From contig JADKBN010000008.1 in NCBI GenBank assembly GCA_016715065.1, positions 1-30,788 of the forward strand: 30,788 nucleotides of DNA, read 5' to 3'. The stretch's first letter is position 1. Each line of letters starts with the position of its first letter. Under the pieces are notes generated by a model. That model did not search any database, was not told the DNA's origin, and saw only the letters and a list, made by a program, of their open reading frames with translations. This stretch comes from Fibrobacterota bacterium. Its GTDB lineage: Bacteria; Fibrobacterota; Fibrobacteria; UBA5070. The translations under genes and the position numbers were made by a program. Shown in pieces: positions 16,329-25,294 of this stretch.

Positions 16329-17315
16329 CTATTCGGCGAACACCTCGCGATGGAAACCTTCGAGGCAGATTTTGTCCAACTCGAAATCCAGAGCTTGGCT
16401 GGGAAGATGTCCCCACCACACAAGCCGTTCCAACAAGGGCCGGAATTGGGCGGGCTCGGGCCGATTGATCCCACAAAACCGCAGGAACCCCTCGCTTTCC
16501 ACGACCTTTCCCCACCCCGCTTGCAGTTTGCGTTCCAGCGAAGACCTCACGATCTGGGCCTGGGTGTTCACGTAGGCTTTGTCGGCGAGGATCCGGGTGG
16601 CCTCGTCCAAATTGTCCGGAGATTCCAACCACTGCGAGGCGCTCGCGAGCGCGCGAAGCACGCGTCGATGCTCGAGCAGATGGGACTTGTGCCAGTCCTG
16701 GCGCACGGCAAGGACCTTTTCCGGATGCCCCCCCAGGACCTCGTTGCCCAGCGCCACGATGCCTCCCAACTTGGAGGTGGTGGCGCGCTGGTTCCACGGC
16801 TCACCCGAACAAAATCCGTCAATCTGGCCTTCGCGCAATTTGCCGGCCATCTCCTGCGGGGCGCACACCGCGATGGATATGCGCGATCCCAGCTCCAGCC
16901 CTCCCGCTTGCAGCCAATCGCGCAGCATGAGCTCCTGCGTGGATCGCTCCATCACCACGCCGAAACGAAGATTCGCCTCTGGATGCGCCTGCAGCCAGCC
17001 TGAAAGGCTCAAGGCGTCCCTGACTTCGTCGCGGCAGAGCCGATTGGACAAGGTGAGGCAATTGGCGGAACTGGAAAGAACCCAGGCGGTTTGCAGGCTG
17101 GCCGAGACCCCTTGGGCACCGCAAGCGGCGAGGATGGGAATCGTGGACAACAGGTGTGCGCCATCCAACTCTCCGCGTTCGAGGCGTTCGAGAAGTTGCC
17201 CCCATGTCTGGAGCTTCCCCAGCACGACATCCACTCCCTCGCGAGCGAAGAATCCCACCTCCTGCGCGATCACCAGTGGTGCGCAGTCCATCAGCGGCAA
17301 AAAGCCGATCCTCAT
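16329..17315 (-). CDS. nasS: NasS-like cytoplasmic nitrate sensor
   Basis: This 328-residue protein is an NrtA-family ligand-binding protein with no signal peptide: it begins directly with the first strand, MRIGFLPLMDCAPLVIAQEVGFF. Shared blocks are DGAHLLSTIPILAA, FGVVMERSTQELMLRDWLQAGG and IDGFCSGEPWN. In NasST systems such a protein senses nitrate/nitrite and holds the antiterminator NasT. No NasT is in the window. It follows the NasC gene by 9 nt and is the last gene of that operon. An out-of-frame ATG at 17328, overlapping the NasC stop, leaves a slight doubt about the exact start. It could instead be a secreted binding protein with a missed N-terminus, but the operon position favours NasS. 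Confidence 0.8.
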   Translation of the reverse strand: MRIGFLPLMDCAPLVIAQEVGFFAREGVDVVLGKLQTWGQLLERLERGELDGAHLLSTIPILAACGAQGVSASLQTAWVLSSSANCLTLSNRLCRDEVRDALSLSGWLQAHPEANLRFGVVMERSTQELMLRDWLQAGGLELGSRISIAVCAPQEMAGKLREGQIDGFCSGEPWNQRATTSKLGGIVALGNEVLGGHPEKVLAVRQDWHKSHLLEHRRVLRALASASQWLESPDNLDEATRILADKAYVNTQAQIVRSSLERKLQAGWGKVVESEGFLRFCGINRPEPAQFRPLLERLVWWGHLPSQALDFELDKICLEGFHREVFAE

Positions 17316-17324
17316 GCGTTTTCG

Positions 17325-19576
17325 TCATCCTTTCTCCACCCTCACCGCCGCGTGCTTGTACGATGGCTGCCGGCTGTAAGGATCGAAGGATGGAAAGGTA
17401 AGGATGTTCACGCGAGGATCGTGCATGGGAAGGAAGACCGTGCCAGGCCTGAGATGGTCGGTGGCCACCAACCGGACCCGCAAACGCCCTCTCCGCGAGG
17501 CCACCCGGACCATTTCACCGCTGTGGATCCCGGCTCGGGCAGCGTCCTGGGGGTTCATCTGCAGAAGGAGTTCGGTCGGCGAAAGGTTTCGCAACACGGC
17601 GGATTTGTTCGTGCGGCTGAGGGTATGCCATTGCGAAGAAGCCCCTCGCCCGGTCATCAGCACCAGATCGTAGGTGCCATCCGTGGGTTCCTCTGGAGCT
17701 CTCGGGGGATCGAACAGGAACTTGGCTTTGCCATCGGCGGTGAAAAACTTCCCGGATCCGAACAGTCGACGTCCGCCTTCATCCCCCGACACCACACTCC
17801 TGAATTCGGGAGGCAGGCCATCGCGAGGCAACTGTGTTCGGGTATCCGCGAAACCACCTTCGGGGTAGGGCCATTGGATCCCCCCCGCCGCATCGACATG
17901 GACATACCCCTTGATTCCCGTGAAATCGTGCGGTCGCCCCTTGGAAGATCCTTCATCAGCCCGAAAGCGGCTTCCGGCGAGGATAGCCGACCAAACCACT
18001 CGCCCAACCCGCTTGCCATTCCCACCAGACGGAAGATCTCGAAATCGGCCATGGCCTGGCCGGGAGGGCGCTTGACACGTTTTGTCAGGCCGATGCGACG
18101 CTCGGAATTGATCTGGGTTCCTTCCTTCTCCCCCAGCCCGCGGCGAGCAGGTACAAATCGGCCATCTGCGCGGTTTCCGTGTTCCAATACATGTCCTGGA
18201 CCACCAGGAATTCCAGCTTCTCGCGCACGCGCTGGAAGGTGCCCGAGCCGATCCAGGTATGCGCCGGATTGGTGGCCACCACCCACAGCGCCTTGATTTT
18301 TCCGTCCACGGCGGAATCGAGGATCTGATCGTAGGCCATTCCTGAACTGGTGGGAATGGAACTTTCGTCCAACCCCAGGATCCGCGCCACTTCCGCCCGG
18401 TGGCCTGGATTCTGGAAATCTCGCCCCCCCACCAGCGAGGATGTGTTCGAATACAACCGCGACCCCATCGCGTTGGCCTGCCCTGTGATGGAATTGGGTC
18501 CGGTCCCGGGCTTTCCGATGTTTCCCGTCACCAAGCAAAGATTGATCAGCGCTTGGGCCGTGCGTACGGCTTCGTGAGATTGGTTCACTCCCATGGTCCA
18601 CCAGCAGCTGACCCGGCGTCCAGGCCGGAAGCACTGCACGAAGGCCTCGAACACCTCCACGGAAATCCCGGCCGAGGTCCTCGTCGCTTCCACGTCGATG
18701 GACACCAGGAATTCCCGCAAGGCCTCGAAACCGGTGGTGGATGCCTCCACGAATGCGCGATCCACCCAACCGCGATCGAGCACTTCACGCAGGACCGCGT
18801 AAAGCAAGGCGAGATCCGATTTCGGCGCGAGCTGCACATGGAGTCCCGCCGTCTGCGCGGTTTCCGTCATCCGGGGATCCACCACCACGATCAGGGGATG
18901 CCTCTTGTTTCGCATCACCCTCTCCCAAAGGATGGGATGGGCGATGCATGGGTTGGCACCCACGAACACCAGCACGTCCGACTCCTCGAAGTCCTCGTAG
19001 CAAAAGGGCGGGGCGTCGTACCCGAAGGACTGTTTGTAGGCCACATGGGCGGTGGCCATGCATTGGCGCGTGTTGGAATCGGCGTGCAGGAACCCCAGTC
19101 CGAATTTCCAGAGGCTGCCCAGCAGGAACATCTCCTCGGTCGGAATCTGTCCCGTACTCAAGAAGGCGGCCGATTCGGCGCCCTCGCGTTCGCGCAGGTC
19201 GGAGAATTTCTCCACCATGATCCCGATGGCGCGAGCCCAGGAGATTTCGCTGCGCTTGCCCGACTTGCGATCCAGGAGCAGCGGTACGGTCCCCCTGTCG
19301 GGGGCGTCCAGGACGGTCAGCGCTTCCCACCCCTTGGGGCATGCCGTGCCGCGATTGACAGGATAGGTGGGATCCGGCGTGAGCGAAACGGCTCCTTCGG
19401 GCCCGAGATGGATGTTGAGGCCGCATCCGGTGGAACAATACCCGCAGACGGAGGTCGTGGTGGAACGCACCGGGATATTTGCCGGAATCTGTCCAAGCGC
19501 GAAGGCGCCGTTGGTCCGTTCAATGAACGGGAGAGGGCCATCGAAGGATCGGAGGAAATTCCGGAAGGTCGATCAT
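17325..19576 (-). CDS. nasC: Assimilatory-type nitrate reductase catalytic subunit (frameshifted)
   Basis: The protein is a molybdopterin oxidoreductase of the NasC/NarB type, reducing nitrate to nitrite in the cytoplasm. The N-terminal [4Fe-4S] motif CGYCSTGCGLNIH is followed by CPKGWEAL, then PIGTEEMFL-like and SVGMNQS-like blocks (here VNQSHEAVRTAQALINL) and GPNSITGQANAMG. The C-terminal MGD-binding domain has LMTGRGASSQWHT. The frame breaks three times: near 19540-19555, at the ccccc run 18130-18134 and near 17937-17941. Joining the frames gives about 750 residues. The ATG at 19576 overlaps the previous stop (ATGA), and the N-terminal extension FDGPLPFIERTNGAFALGQIP is coding although another frame is used there. 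No Tat signal is seen. Confidence 0.87.
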
Positions 19577-21160
19577 TTCAGCATCCTCCCGGCATGCGGG
19601 TGGGCGGACAGGCGCGGAAGAACAGTTCCCGCTCCCCAGGTCCGCTCGAGCTTGGCGCCCATCGCCAGAATCCAGGCAATGATCCAACCGGTTGCCAGCG
19701 CCAGCTGAAACGAGAGCGCCACTCCCACCAACGCCCATCTGGCGTTCGATCGGGCATTCAAAGGCCCGGCCAACAGCGCGGACTGCCTGGCGAAAGCGAA
19801 TTCCGCCGCTGCAGGCGCATGGGCATCCTTCCATTCCAGGACCGATTTGGCGGCGATGGCGATTCCCGCCAGAGCCACCATCGCAGGGATGGGAGCTCCG
19901 GAAACGGCGCCAACAATTCCTGTCATGATGGCTCCCCCGCCCAGCGCCGTCCAGGCGAAGCGCCACGCGGTGGCGGCTCTGGCCCACACGGGCCTGGGCG
20001 TGGCGATGTAGAGCATGGCCGAACATCCCACCCCCGCGAGCAGGAACAGCGTCCCCATGCCCATGGCGCCATAGCGAATGGCGGACGGAAGCCATGTTGC
20101 AGGAAGGGAGACGGTCAAAGCGAATGGCACCGCGTTTCCCATGGCCAGGACCTCGCGGGAAAACCAGGACCTGCGCCATCCTAAAACGGCTTTCCAGGCG
20201 TGCATGGGTCTGCCCAGATGGAGCGCGCCGATCCCCAATCCGGCCAGCAGGAATAACGTCGCAACGGGAAAAGCCATCGATGCCACAGGATGCCCAAAAG
20301 CGACCGAGACTGTTTGCATGACCCACAGGCCTGCCGCCCACTGGGTCAGGACCAGCAAAATGGCCAGCGGAGTGTGCGGGGGCTCGGATCGCAGGACGGC
20401 CAAGCCCGCATCTTCGAGGCCTTGCGGGAGCACTCCCTTGTAGGTGGTGGTCGGCCGCGTGCGCTGGGGTGCCACGATTCCGGGAGCACGGTGCCCAGGT
20501 TCAGGTCCGCCTCCAGTTTCGCCGTTTCCACCACGACCACGCGGATGGCCTGGCTGGGACACGCCTGCACGCACTTGCGCACGATTCCCAGTCGATCGTT
20601 CCACTTGGGGGCGTCGTACGGGCAGGTCCAGGTGCAGTACTGGCACCCCATGCATTGATCGTCCAGGTGCTTTACAATTCCTGTCAACTCGTCCTTCTGG
20701 TAGGCCAGGGTGGGACAGCCGCTGGCGCAACCCGGATCCACACAGTGGTGGCGGGACGACGTGACCGTGATCCGCTCCTGCGGTCCGACCAGGGATCCAC
20801 CGACCTCCAGCTTTCCCCTTCGTCCAGGCCATTCAGGGAATGGCAGGCCACCACGCAAACCTTGCACGAAGAACACTTGTCCAAGTCCACTTCGAAGGCA
20901 TACTGCTGGCCGGGCGCAGGAGGCGAGGCAGGTAGCATGTCCTTGTAGAAAGCGCCGTGGGCATGGGCAATCTCCTCGCGATGCCATTGCGAGAACCGCT
21001 CGACGGCGGTCAGATCGCGGCTGCGCGCGAGAGCCTGGGCGATCTGCTCTTCCAGACTCGAGGAAAAGGATCCCAAGGTGGCCTTGGTGCGTTTGGTGGC
21101 GAACTTGGGAGGGGCCGGCACGAGGGTGGCAGTCGTGGCTTCGACGAAAACGGTGTTCAT
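19573..21160 (-). CDS. Fused DmsB-like ferredoxin and DmsC-like membrane anchor (frameshifted)
   Basis: About 530 residues. The N-terminal half is a four-cluster-type ferredoxin: CSSCKVCVVAC, CVDPGCASGCP, CMGCQYCTWTCP and CVQACP. The C-terminal half has seven to eight membrane segments starting at TPLAILLVLTQWAAGLWVM, like the quinol-linked DmsC anchor. Two single-base losses (near 20795, before GSLVGPQERITV, and near 20485, before GIVAPQRTRPTT) split the frame. The start MNTVFVEATTATLVP at 21160 has AGGAG. It precedes and overlaps nasC, so it probably feeds quinol electrons to it. Some cluster ligands appear lost: Arg replaces the usual first Cys in SSRHHCVDPGC, and the KCDMC..AC segment is reduced to KC-VQAC. 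No twin-arginine signal is visible. Confidence 0.82.
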
Positions 21161-21223
21161 GGATGTTCTCCTGGAAAGGTGAGCTCCACCGAGGGAACAC
21201 ACTCCTTAGGAGACCCAATCGAC

Positions 21224-21234
21224 CGGTCGGACCG
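21224..21234 (-). promoter_or_regulatory. Conserved leader element of the DmsBC-NasC-NasS operon
   Basis: The transcribed strand reads CGGTCCGACCG, a perfect 11-bp palindrome, extending to CCGGTCCGACCGG. Seven bases later follows GGGTC. It lies 63 nt before the start codon and 31 nt after the -12 box. This is the most symmetrical of the four copies. Confidence 0.55.
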
Positions 21235-21265
21235 GAAGCGGCTGGATGCGCCAACAAACAGGATT

Positions 21266-21281
21266 CGCAAAGTGCAGGCCA
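21266..21281 (-). promoter_or_regulatory. Sigma-54 (-24/-12) promoter of the DmsBC-NasC-NasS operon
   Basis: TGGCCTGCACTTTGCG on the minus strand carries the GG and GC at the required spacing, with TGGC and TTGC intact. Transcription would begin near 21254, giving a leader of about 95 nt. Confidence 0.6.
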
Positions 21282-21346
21282 ATGTTGCGAGAAGGGCCTC
21301 GACAACGGAAATTGACGGATCATTCCATCTTGTTACCCAGACAAAA

Positions 21347-21358
21347 TGACATTACGTC
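21347..21358. promoter_or_regulatory. Upstream dyad of the DmsBC-NasC operon
   Basis: TGACATTACGTC has GAC and GTC ends around a five-base centre. It is imperfect but sits about 70 bp upstream of the -24 element, like the nirA and nirB dyads. Confidence 0.3.
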
Positions 21359-21470
21359 GCAATTCCATAGGATAACAGACAGCATTCAGGATCCGGTTGT
21401 CCGCCGCTTTCCGTCCCATGGGCTGGGCAGGCCATGGGGAATCCCGGCTCCATCCAGCACCGGGACGATG

Positions 21471-23265
21471 TCAATAAACGTCGCGGAGGTAGCGCTGCTC
21501 GGCCTGCATCCGCGTCAGGTACGCATCCGCCTGGTCGGTGGTCAAACCACCACCGATTTCGCACACCGAGCGCAACGCCGCATGGACATCCTTGGCCATG
21601 CGCTTGGCATCCCCGCACACGCAGAAGGTCGCTCCTCCCTCCAACCAGGACCACAGATCCTTCGCTCGCTCGAGCATCCGATTCTGGACATAGATCTTCT
21701 CTTCCTGGTCGCGGCTGAAGGCCAGATCAAGTTCGGTCAAGACCCCTTGCGAGCGCAGCGCCAACAATTCGTCCCGATAGAGGAAATCCGTCTCGCGTCG
21801 CTGTTCCCCGAAGAACAGCCAGTTCCGGCCCGTCGCGCCGGTGGCGGCACGCTCGTGCAGGAATCCGCGAAACGGCGCGATTCCCGTTCCAGGACCGCAC
21901 ATGATCAAATCCCGGGAGGGATCTTCAGGCGGATGGAAATGCCCCGAGGGTTGCACGAAAACATTGGCCGGAAGCCCCAGCGGTACCCGCGAGGCCAAAA
22001 ACGAAGAAGCCACTCCGAAGCGATCCCGGCCCCGCTTGCGGGTCCGATGGATCCCCCACGGTGAGATGGACTTCGTTCGGATGGGCCAGGGGCGAGCTGG
22101 AGATGGAATACAGCCGGGGAATGATCTTGCGAAGATTGTCGACGAGCGTCTGCGGCTCCAGACGCGCCGTCGGGAAGTCCCAAAGGATGTCCAGCACATC
22201 GGATTCGCCGAGCAATTCCCTCCGTTCCATCTCACCCTCGACCGCCAGGAGCTCCCTCAGCCGACGCCGATCGCCCTGCGAAGGCGAGCTTGCGAACAAC
22301 GCTTCCAGCAAGGATTTCTTCGGCCGAAACAGGTCCAATTTCGTGAGGAGCGCGGCGCGGAAGGAGATGAGTTGGCCATCGGCAAGCGACACGGTCTCGC
22401 TGCCGTGGGCGTTGCAGGCGATCACAAGACTGTCCACCAACTCGAAATGGTTGACAGGCCATACCCCCAGCGCGTCGCCCGCCCGGTAGGTCAGTCCGGA
22501 ACCCGCCAGCGACAAGGCGATGTGGCGGGTGTCCTTTTCCGATTCCCGCGAGTTCAGGCGACGATTTTCCAGCATGGGAGCCGGAAAGGGATTCGACTTG
22601 CTCCAGCCCTGCGGTTTGACCGCATCGACCGTGGGTTCGGTGGAATCTGCGGCCCCGAGGGCCCCGGCGATCCGTTCGCACCAGGCCTTCGCCCCCTGTT
22701 CGTAATCGGTGTCCAGCAGCTCCAGCGGCAGCAGACGCTTGGCGCCGAGCGCCTCCATGCGGGCGTCCAGCTGCCGCCCCGCCGCGCAGAAGCGCGCGTA
22801 GTTGCGGTCGCCGATCCCCAAGACAGAATATGTCGATTTGGAAAGCGCGTTTCCCGCCTCGGAGGAGAGCCAACTCCAGAACGCCTTCCCGTTGTCGGGC
22901 ATCTCCCCGTCGCCCCAGGTGGAGCTGACCAGGACAAGATGCGTTGTCTCGTTCCAATCGACACCCTTGCCGGTCTCCATGCTGGCCACCTCGGGCGCCC
23001 AGACCCGGCCCTCGTCGGCCCTGGCACCCTTCAGGCGCGCGCCCAAGGCGTAGGCGATGCTTTCCGCGTTGCCCGACTGCGAGCCGAAAAGGATCCGGAC
23101 CGTCCTGGTTGGGACGGCTGGAGCGTTGGATGCGACCTGGACCGTGGACGACCCGCGTGCGACCGACAACTGTCCACCGGAGAAAAGTCCGGCAAGATAT
23201 CCGTTGAGCCAGCCGCGCTGCTCGTCGGTGAAGGGTGCTGTTTCTGGCAGACTGGGAATGGACAT
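21471..23265 (-). CDS. CysJ-like NADPH flavoprotein (one frameshift)
   Basis: This is a diflavin reductase of the sulfite-reductase alpha type, about 597 residues. The order is: short N-terminal peptide PFTDEQRGWLNGYLAGLFS, flavodoxin domain with FMN loop GSQSGNAES (61-69), FAD domain with RLYSISSSP, NADPH site GPGTGIAPFRGFL, and the C-terminal RYLRDVY. One extra G in a five-G run (coding strand, near 22052-22056) breaks the frame between EVHLTV and HRTRKRGRDRFGVASSFLA. It lies 16 nt after the NirA gene, so it most likely supplies NADPH electrons to that siroheme enzyme. A role in sulfite reduction is the alternative. Confidence 0.88.
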
Positions 23266-23281
23266 TGGGGGCTCTCCGGTA

Positions 23282-25048
23282 TCAGCCGGCGATGCCGGCG
23301 AAAAGTGACTTGATCTCCTCCGGACCGTGCCGTCCGGCGAAATCGGCGAAGGTTTCCCGATCCTTCCGGCGGGACTGCCACACGCCCACGATCCCCTCGA
23401 CCACCTGGGGGATCCGCTCGGCCGGAACCGCCGTCAGAATCTGTACCGCACAGCGGGGTATCGGAGCGCTACCGCCCCCGACCAGGACATGGAACGCGTC
23501 CTTCCTCGCTCCATCCACTTCGAGCCCGGTCCCCAGCAATCCGATGTCCGCCATGAAGTGCTGGGCGCAGGAGTGCGCGCAGCCCGTCAAGTGGATGTTC
23601 ACCGGCAGATCGGCGGGCACCTTGCCCGACATCAGGGTTTCGATCGCCAAAGCCGTTGCCTTCGTCGCCGCCTGCCCGTGCTTGCAACCTTCGGATCCGG
23701 TACAGGCCACCAACCCTTGACGGATTCCGTCAGGCCTGCTGGAAAGCCCCAAGGCGGCGAGTTCGACCTCGACCTCGGCGACACTTTCCTTCCGCAAACC
23801 GGAGATCAGGAGATTCTGCCACACGGTCAACCGGAGATCGCCATCGCCATGGCGCCGCGCGATGTCCGCGATTCCTTCCAACTGATCGGCCGAAAGCCTC
23901 CCCACGGGCACGTGGACACCGACCCAACACAATCCGTCCTGTCTTTGCGGATGGACACCCAGGTGGGCCGACCGGTCCGCCGCGGGCCCGAAGGTGCAGC
24001 CAGCCAGCGGAACGCGCCTCAGCGGGAAAGCCAGACGCTCCTGCACGACGGCGAGGAACTGCTCGAAACCCCAGTCGTCCAGGAGGTATTTCAGGCGCGC
24101 CTTGCCTCTCTGGCCGCGGTTGCCGTTTTCCAGGAACACCCTCAGCATGGCGTCCAGCGCGGGCAGCCATTCTTCCAACCCAAGGACGACCCCGGTATCG
24201 CGTGCGAAATCCTTGTGACCCGTGATCCCGCCAAGAGCCAGGCGCAGGTACGTCCCGCTTGGATGCTGGGCATCCCCCTCCAGACGGCATGCACGCAAAC
24301 CGATGTCGTTGGTATCCTCCAGCGCGGCGACCGAGTTGCCACCGTCGAAGGCCACGTTGAACTTCCGAGGCAGGCCGTGCAGGTCCGGGCTGTGCAGCAG
24401 ATGGTGGTGCCAGGTGCGGCAAAGCCCCCGTACATCCAGCAACTCCCGAGGATCGATGCCGGCCGTGGGATTGCCCACCACGTTGCGGACGTTGTCCGCG
24501 CCGGATCCGCGGGCACCCAAGCCACATTCTTCCAGTCGCACCAACAGTTCCGTCATCTTGCCCGGCTGGAGATTGCGGACCTGGACATTGGCGCGCGTGG
24601 TCAGCCACACGACACCGTCTGACAAATCCCGTCCGATCTTGGCGATGACCCGCGCCTGCAGGAAATTCACGATGCCGGCGGGAATCCGGAACCTCGCCAT
24701 CGGACGATCCTGGGCAGGGGCGACATTGAAAATGCCATGGAAGCGCGAAAGGAAGTTTTCCTCTCCTTCCGGAAAACAGCCCTGGGCATCCAGTTCCGCC
24801 AAGCGGGAGCGGAACAGGTGCGGATTGCGCCGTCTTTTGATCTCCTCTTCCTTGGACAGCCGCTTCCCCTCGGCCACCCAACGAGTCTGGGCCCGATACC
24901 CCGCGGATGCTTCGACTGGATAAGGGTTGGCTTCCCCGTCACCGACATTTCCTGTCAGGTGCATGGCGGACTTCAGGAAGCCATCGAGCCATTCCTTCTG
25001 GTCGGTGGAAAAGGCGGATCCGTCGGGATTGGAGAGGTTCGTGGCCAT
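23282..25048 (-). CDS. nirA: NirA-type siroheme nitrite reductase
   Basis: The 588-residue protein belongs to the nitrite/sulfite reductase hemoprotein family and reduces nitrite to ammonium. Siroheme/[4Fe-4S] ligands are ACTGSEGC (C-x5-C) and TGCAHSC (C-x3-C) near residues 445-490, followed by AQHFMADIGLLG, a pattern typical of NirA rather than CysI. Earlier landmarks are WLTTRANVQVRNLQ and VRNVVGNPTAGID. MATNLSNPDGSAFSTDQKEW at 25048 was chosen over an upstream in-frame ATG because GAGGA lies nearby. The partner flavoprotein follows. Like that partner it begins with an F-[ST]-x-x-Q-x-x-WL-x-G-x-L peptide. Substrate (nitrite, not sulfite) is inferred from motif and context. Confidence 0.88.
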   Translation of the reverse strand: MATNLSNPDGSAFSTDQKEWLDGFLKSAMHLTGNVGDGEANPYPVEASAGYRAQTRWVAEGKRLSKEEEIKRRRNPHLFRSRLAELDAQGCFPEGEENFLSRFHGIFNVAPAQDRPMARFRIPAGIVNFLQARVIAKIGRDLSDGVVWLTTRANVQVRNLQPGKMTELLVRLEECGLGARGSGADNVRNVVGNPTAGIDPRELLDVRGLCRTWHHHLLHSPDLHGLPRKFNVAFDGGNSVAALEDTNDIGLRACRLEGDAQHPSGTYLRLALGGITGHKDFARDTGVVLGLEEWLPALDAMLRVFLENGNRGQRGKARLKYLLDDWGFEQFLAVVQERLAFPLRRVPLAGCTFGPAADRSAHLGVHPQRQDGLCWVGVHVPVGRLSADQLEGIADIARRHGDGDLRLTVWQNLLISGLRKESVAEVEVELAALGLSSRPDGIRQGLVACTGSEGCKHGQAATKATALAIETLMSGKVPADLPVNIHLTGCAHSCAQHFMADIGLLGTGLEVDGARKDAFHVLVGGGSAPIPRCAVQILTAVPAERIPQVVEGIVGVWQSRRKDRETFADFAGRHGPEEIKSLFAGIAG

Positions 25049-25108
25049 GGTCAAGGTTGTCCTCGGTAGGAAAGCTCGGCGGAGCATCCTTGCTGGGACC
25101 CAAAAGAA

Positions 25109-25119
25109 CGGCCGGACCG
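25109..25119 (-). promoter_or_regulatory. Conserved leader element of nirA-cysJ
   Basis: The transcribed strand reads CGGTCCGGCCG, followed after seven bases by GGGTC and then by AAGGA, as in the DmsBC leader. It is 60 nt before the NirA start and 30 nt after the -12 box. Confidence 0.55.
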
Positions 25120-25149
25120 CGGACAACTGGGTAGACTACTCCAAAGATA

Positions 25150-25165
25150 TGCAAAGGCTATGCCA
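25150..25165 (-). promoter_or_regulatory. Sigma-54 (-24/-12) promoter of nirA-cysJ
   Basis: TGGCATAGCCTTTGCA on the minus strand has the invariant GG and GC, TGGCA and TTGCA with correct spacing. The predicted start near 25138 gives a leader of about 90 nt. Confidence 0.65.
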
Positions 25166-25219
25166 CTCATGATCACCCCTTAAATTCATATTTCCACTTG
25201 AGATCGCCTGCGATGCGAT

Positions 25220-25230
25220 TGACAATGTCA
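25220..25230. promoter_or_regulatory. Upstream dyad of nirA (TGACA-A-TGTCA)
   Basis: TGACAATGTCA is a perfect 11-bp palindrome with a one-base centre, 60 bp upstream of the -24 element. It is the clearest of the four upstream dyads and a good candidate for an activator site. Confidence 0.45.
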
Positions 25231-25294
25231 CGAATTGTTTTTCTTTCGCTCGCGAGATTTGCCACTCCGGAAACCTGGCTCATGTGCCGGGTCA

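Larger units (their letters stand above)
21161..21470 (-). other. 310-bp control region upstream of the DmsBC-NasC-NasS operon
   Basis: No gene is seen. It contains, from the cysJ stop onward, a CCCGG...CCGGG stem (21443-21465) without a U tract, the upstream dyad (21347-21358), a sigma-54-type promoter (21266-21281) and a leader with the conserved core (21224-21234). A second stem, CTCC TAA GGAG, follows in the leader. Confidence 0.6.

Noticed and set aside
17300..17328. Alternative NasS start at the ATG overlapping the NasC stop (17328)
   Set aside because: It is out of frame with the conserved protein. It would need another base change, so the ATG at 17315 was kept.
18400..20184. Long plus-strand open frame (594 codons) opposite nasC and the DmsBC fusion
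   Set aside because: Antisense shadow; the minus-strand genes have clear motifs and the plus-strand product is low-complexity Arg/Gly/Pro-rich.
21161..21260. ANTAR/NasT-type tandem hairpins in the DmsBC leader
   Set aside because: The stems found (CCGGT-CCG-ACCGG and CTCC-TAA-GGAG) have three-base loops, not the six-base loops with A1 and G4 expected for ANTAR targets. In the nirA leader a loop AAGGAT can be drawn but on a 3-bp stem only.
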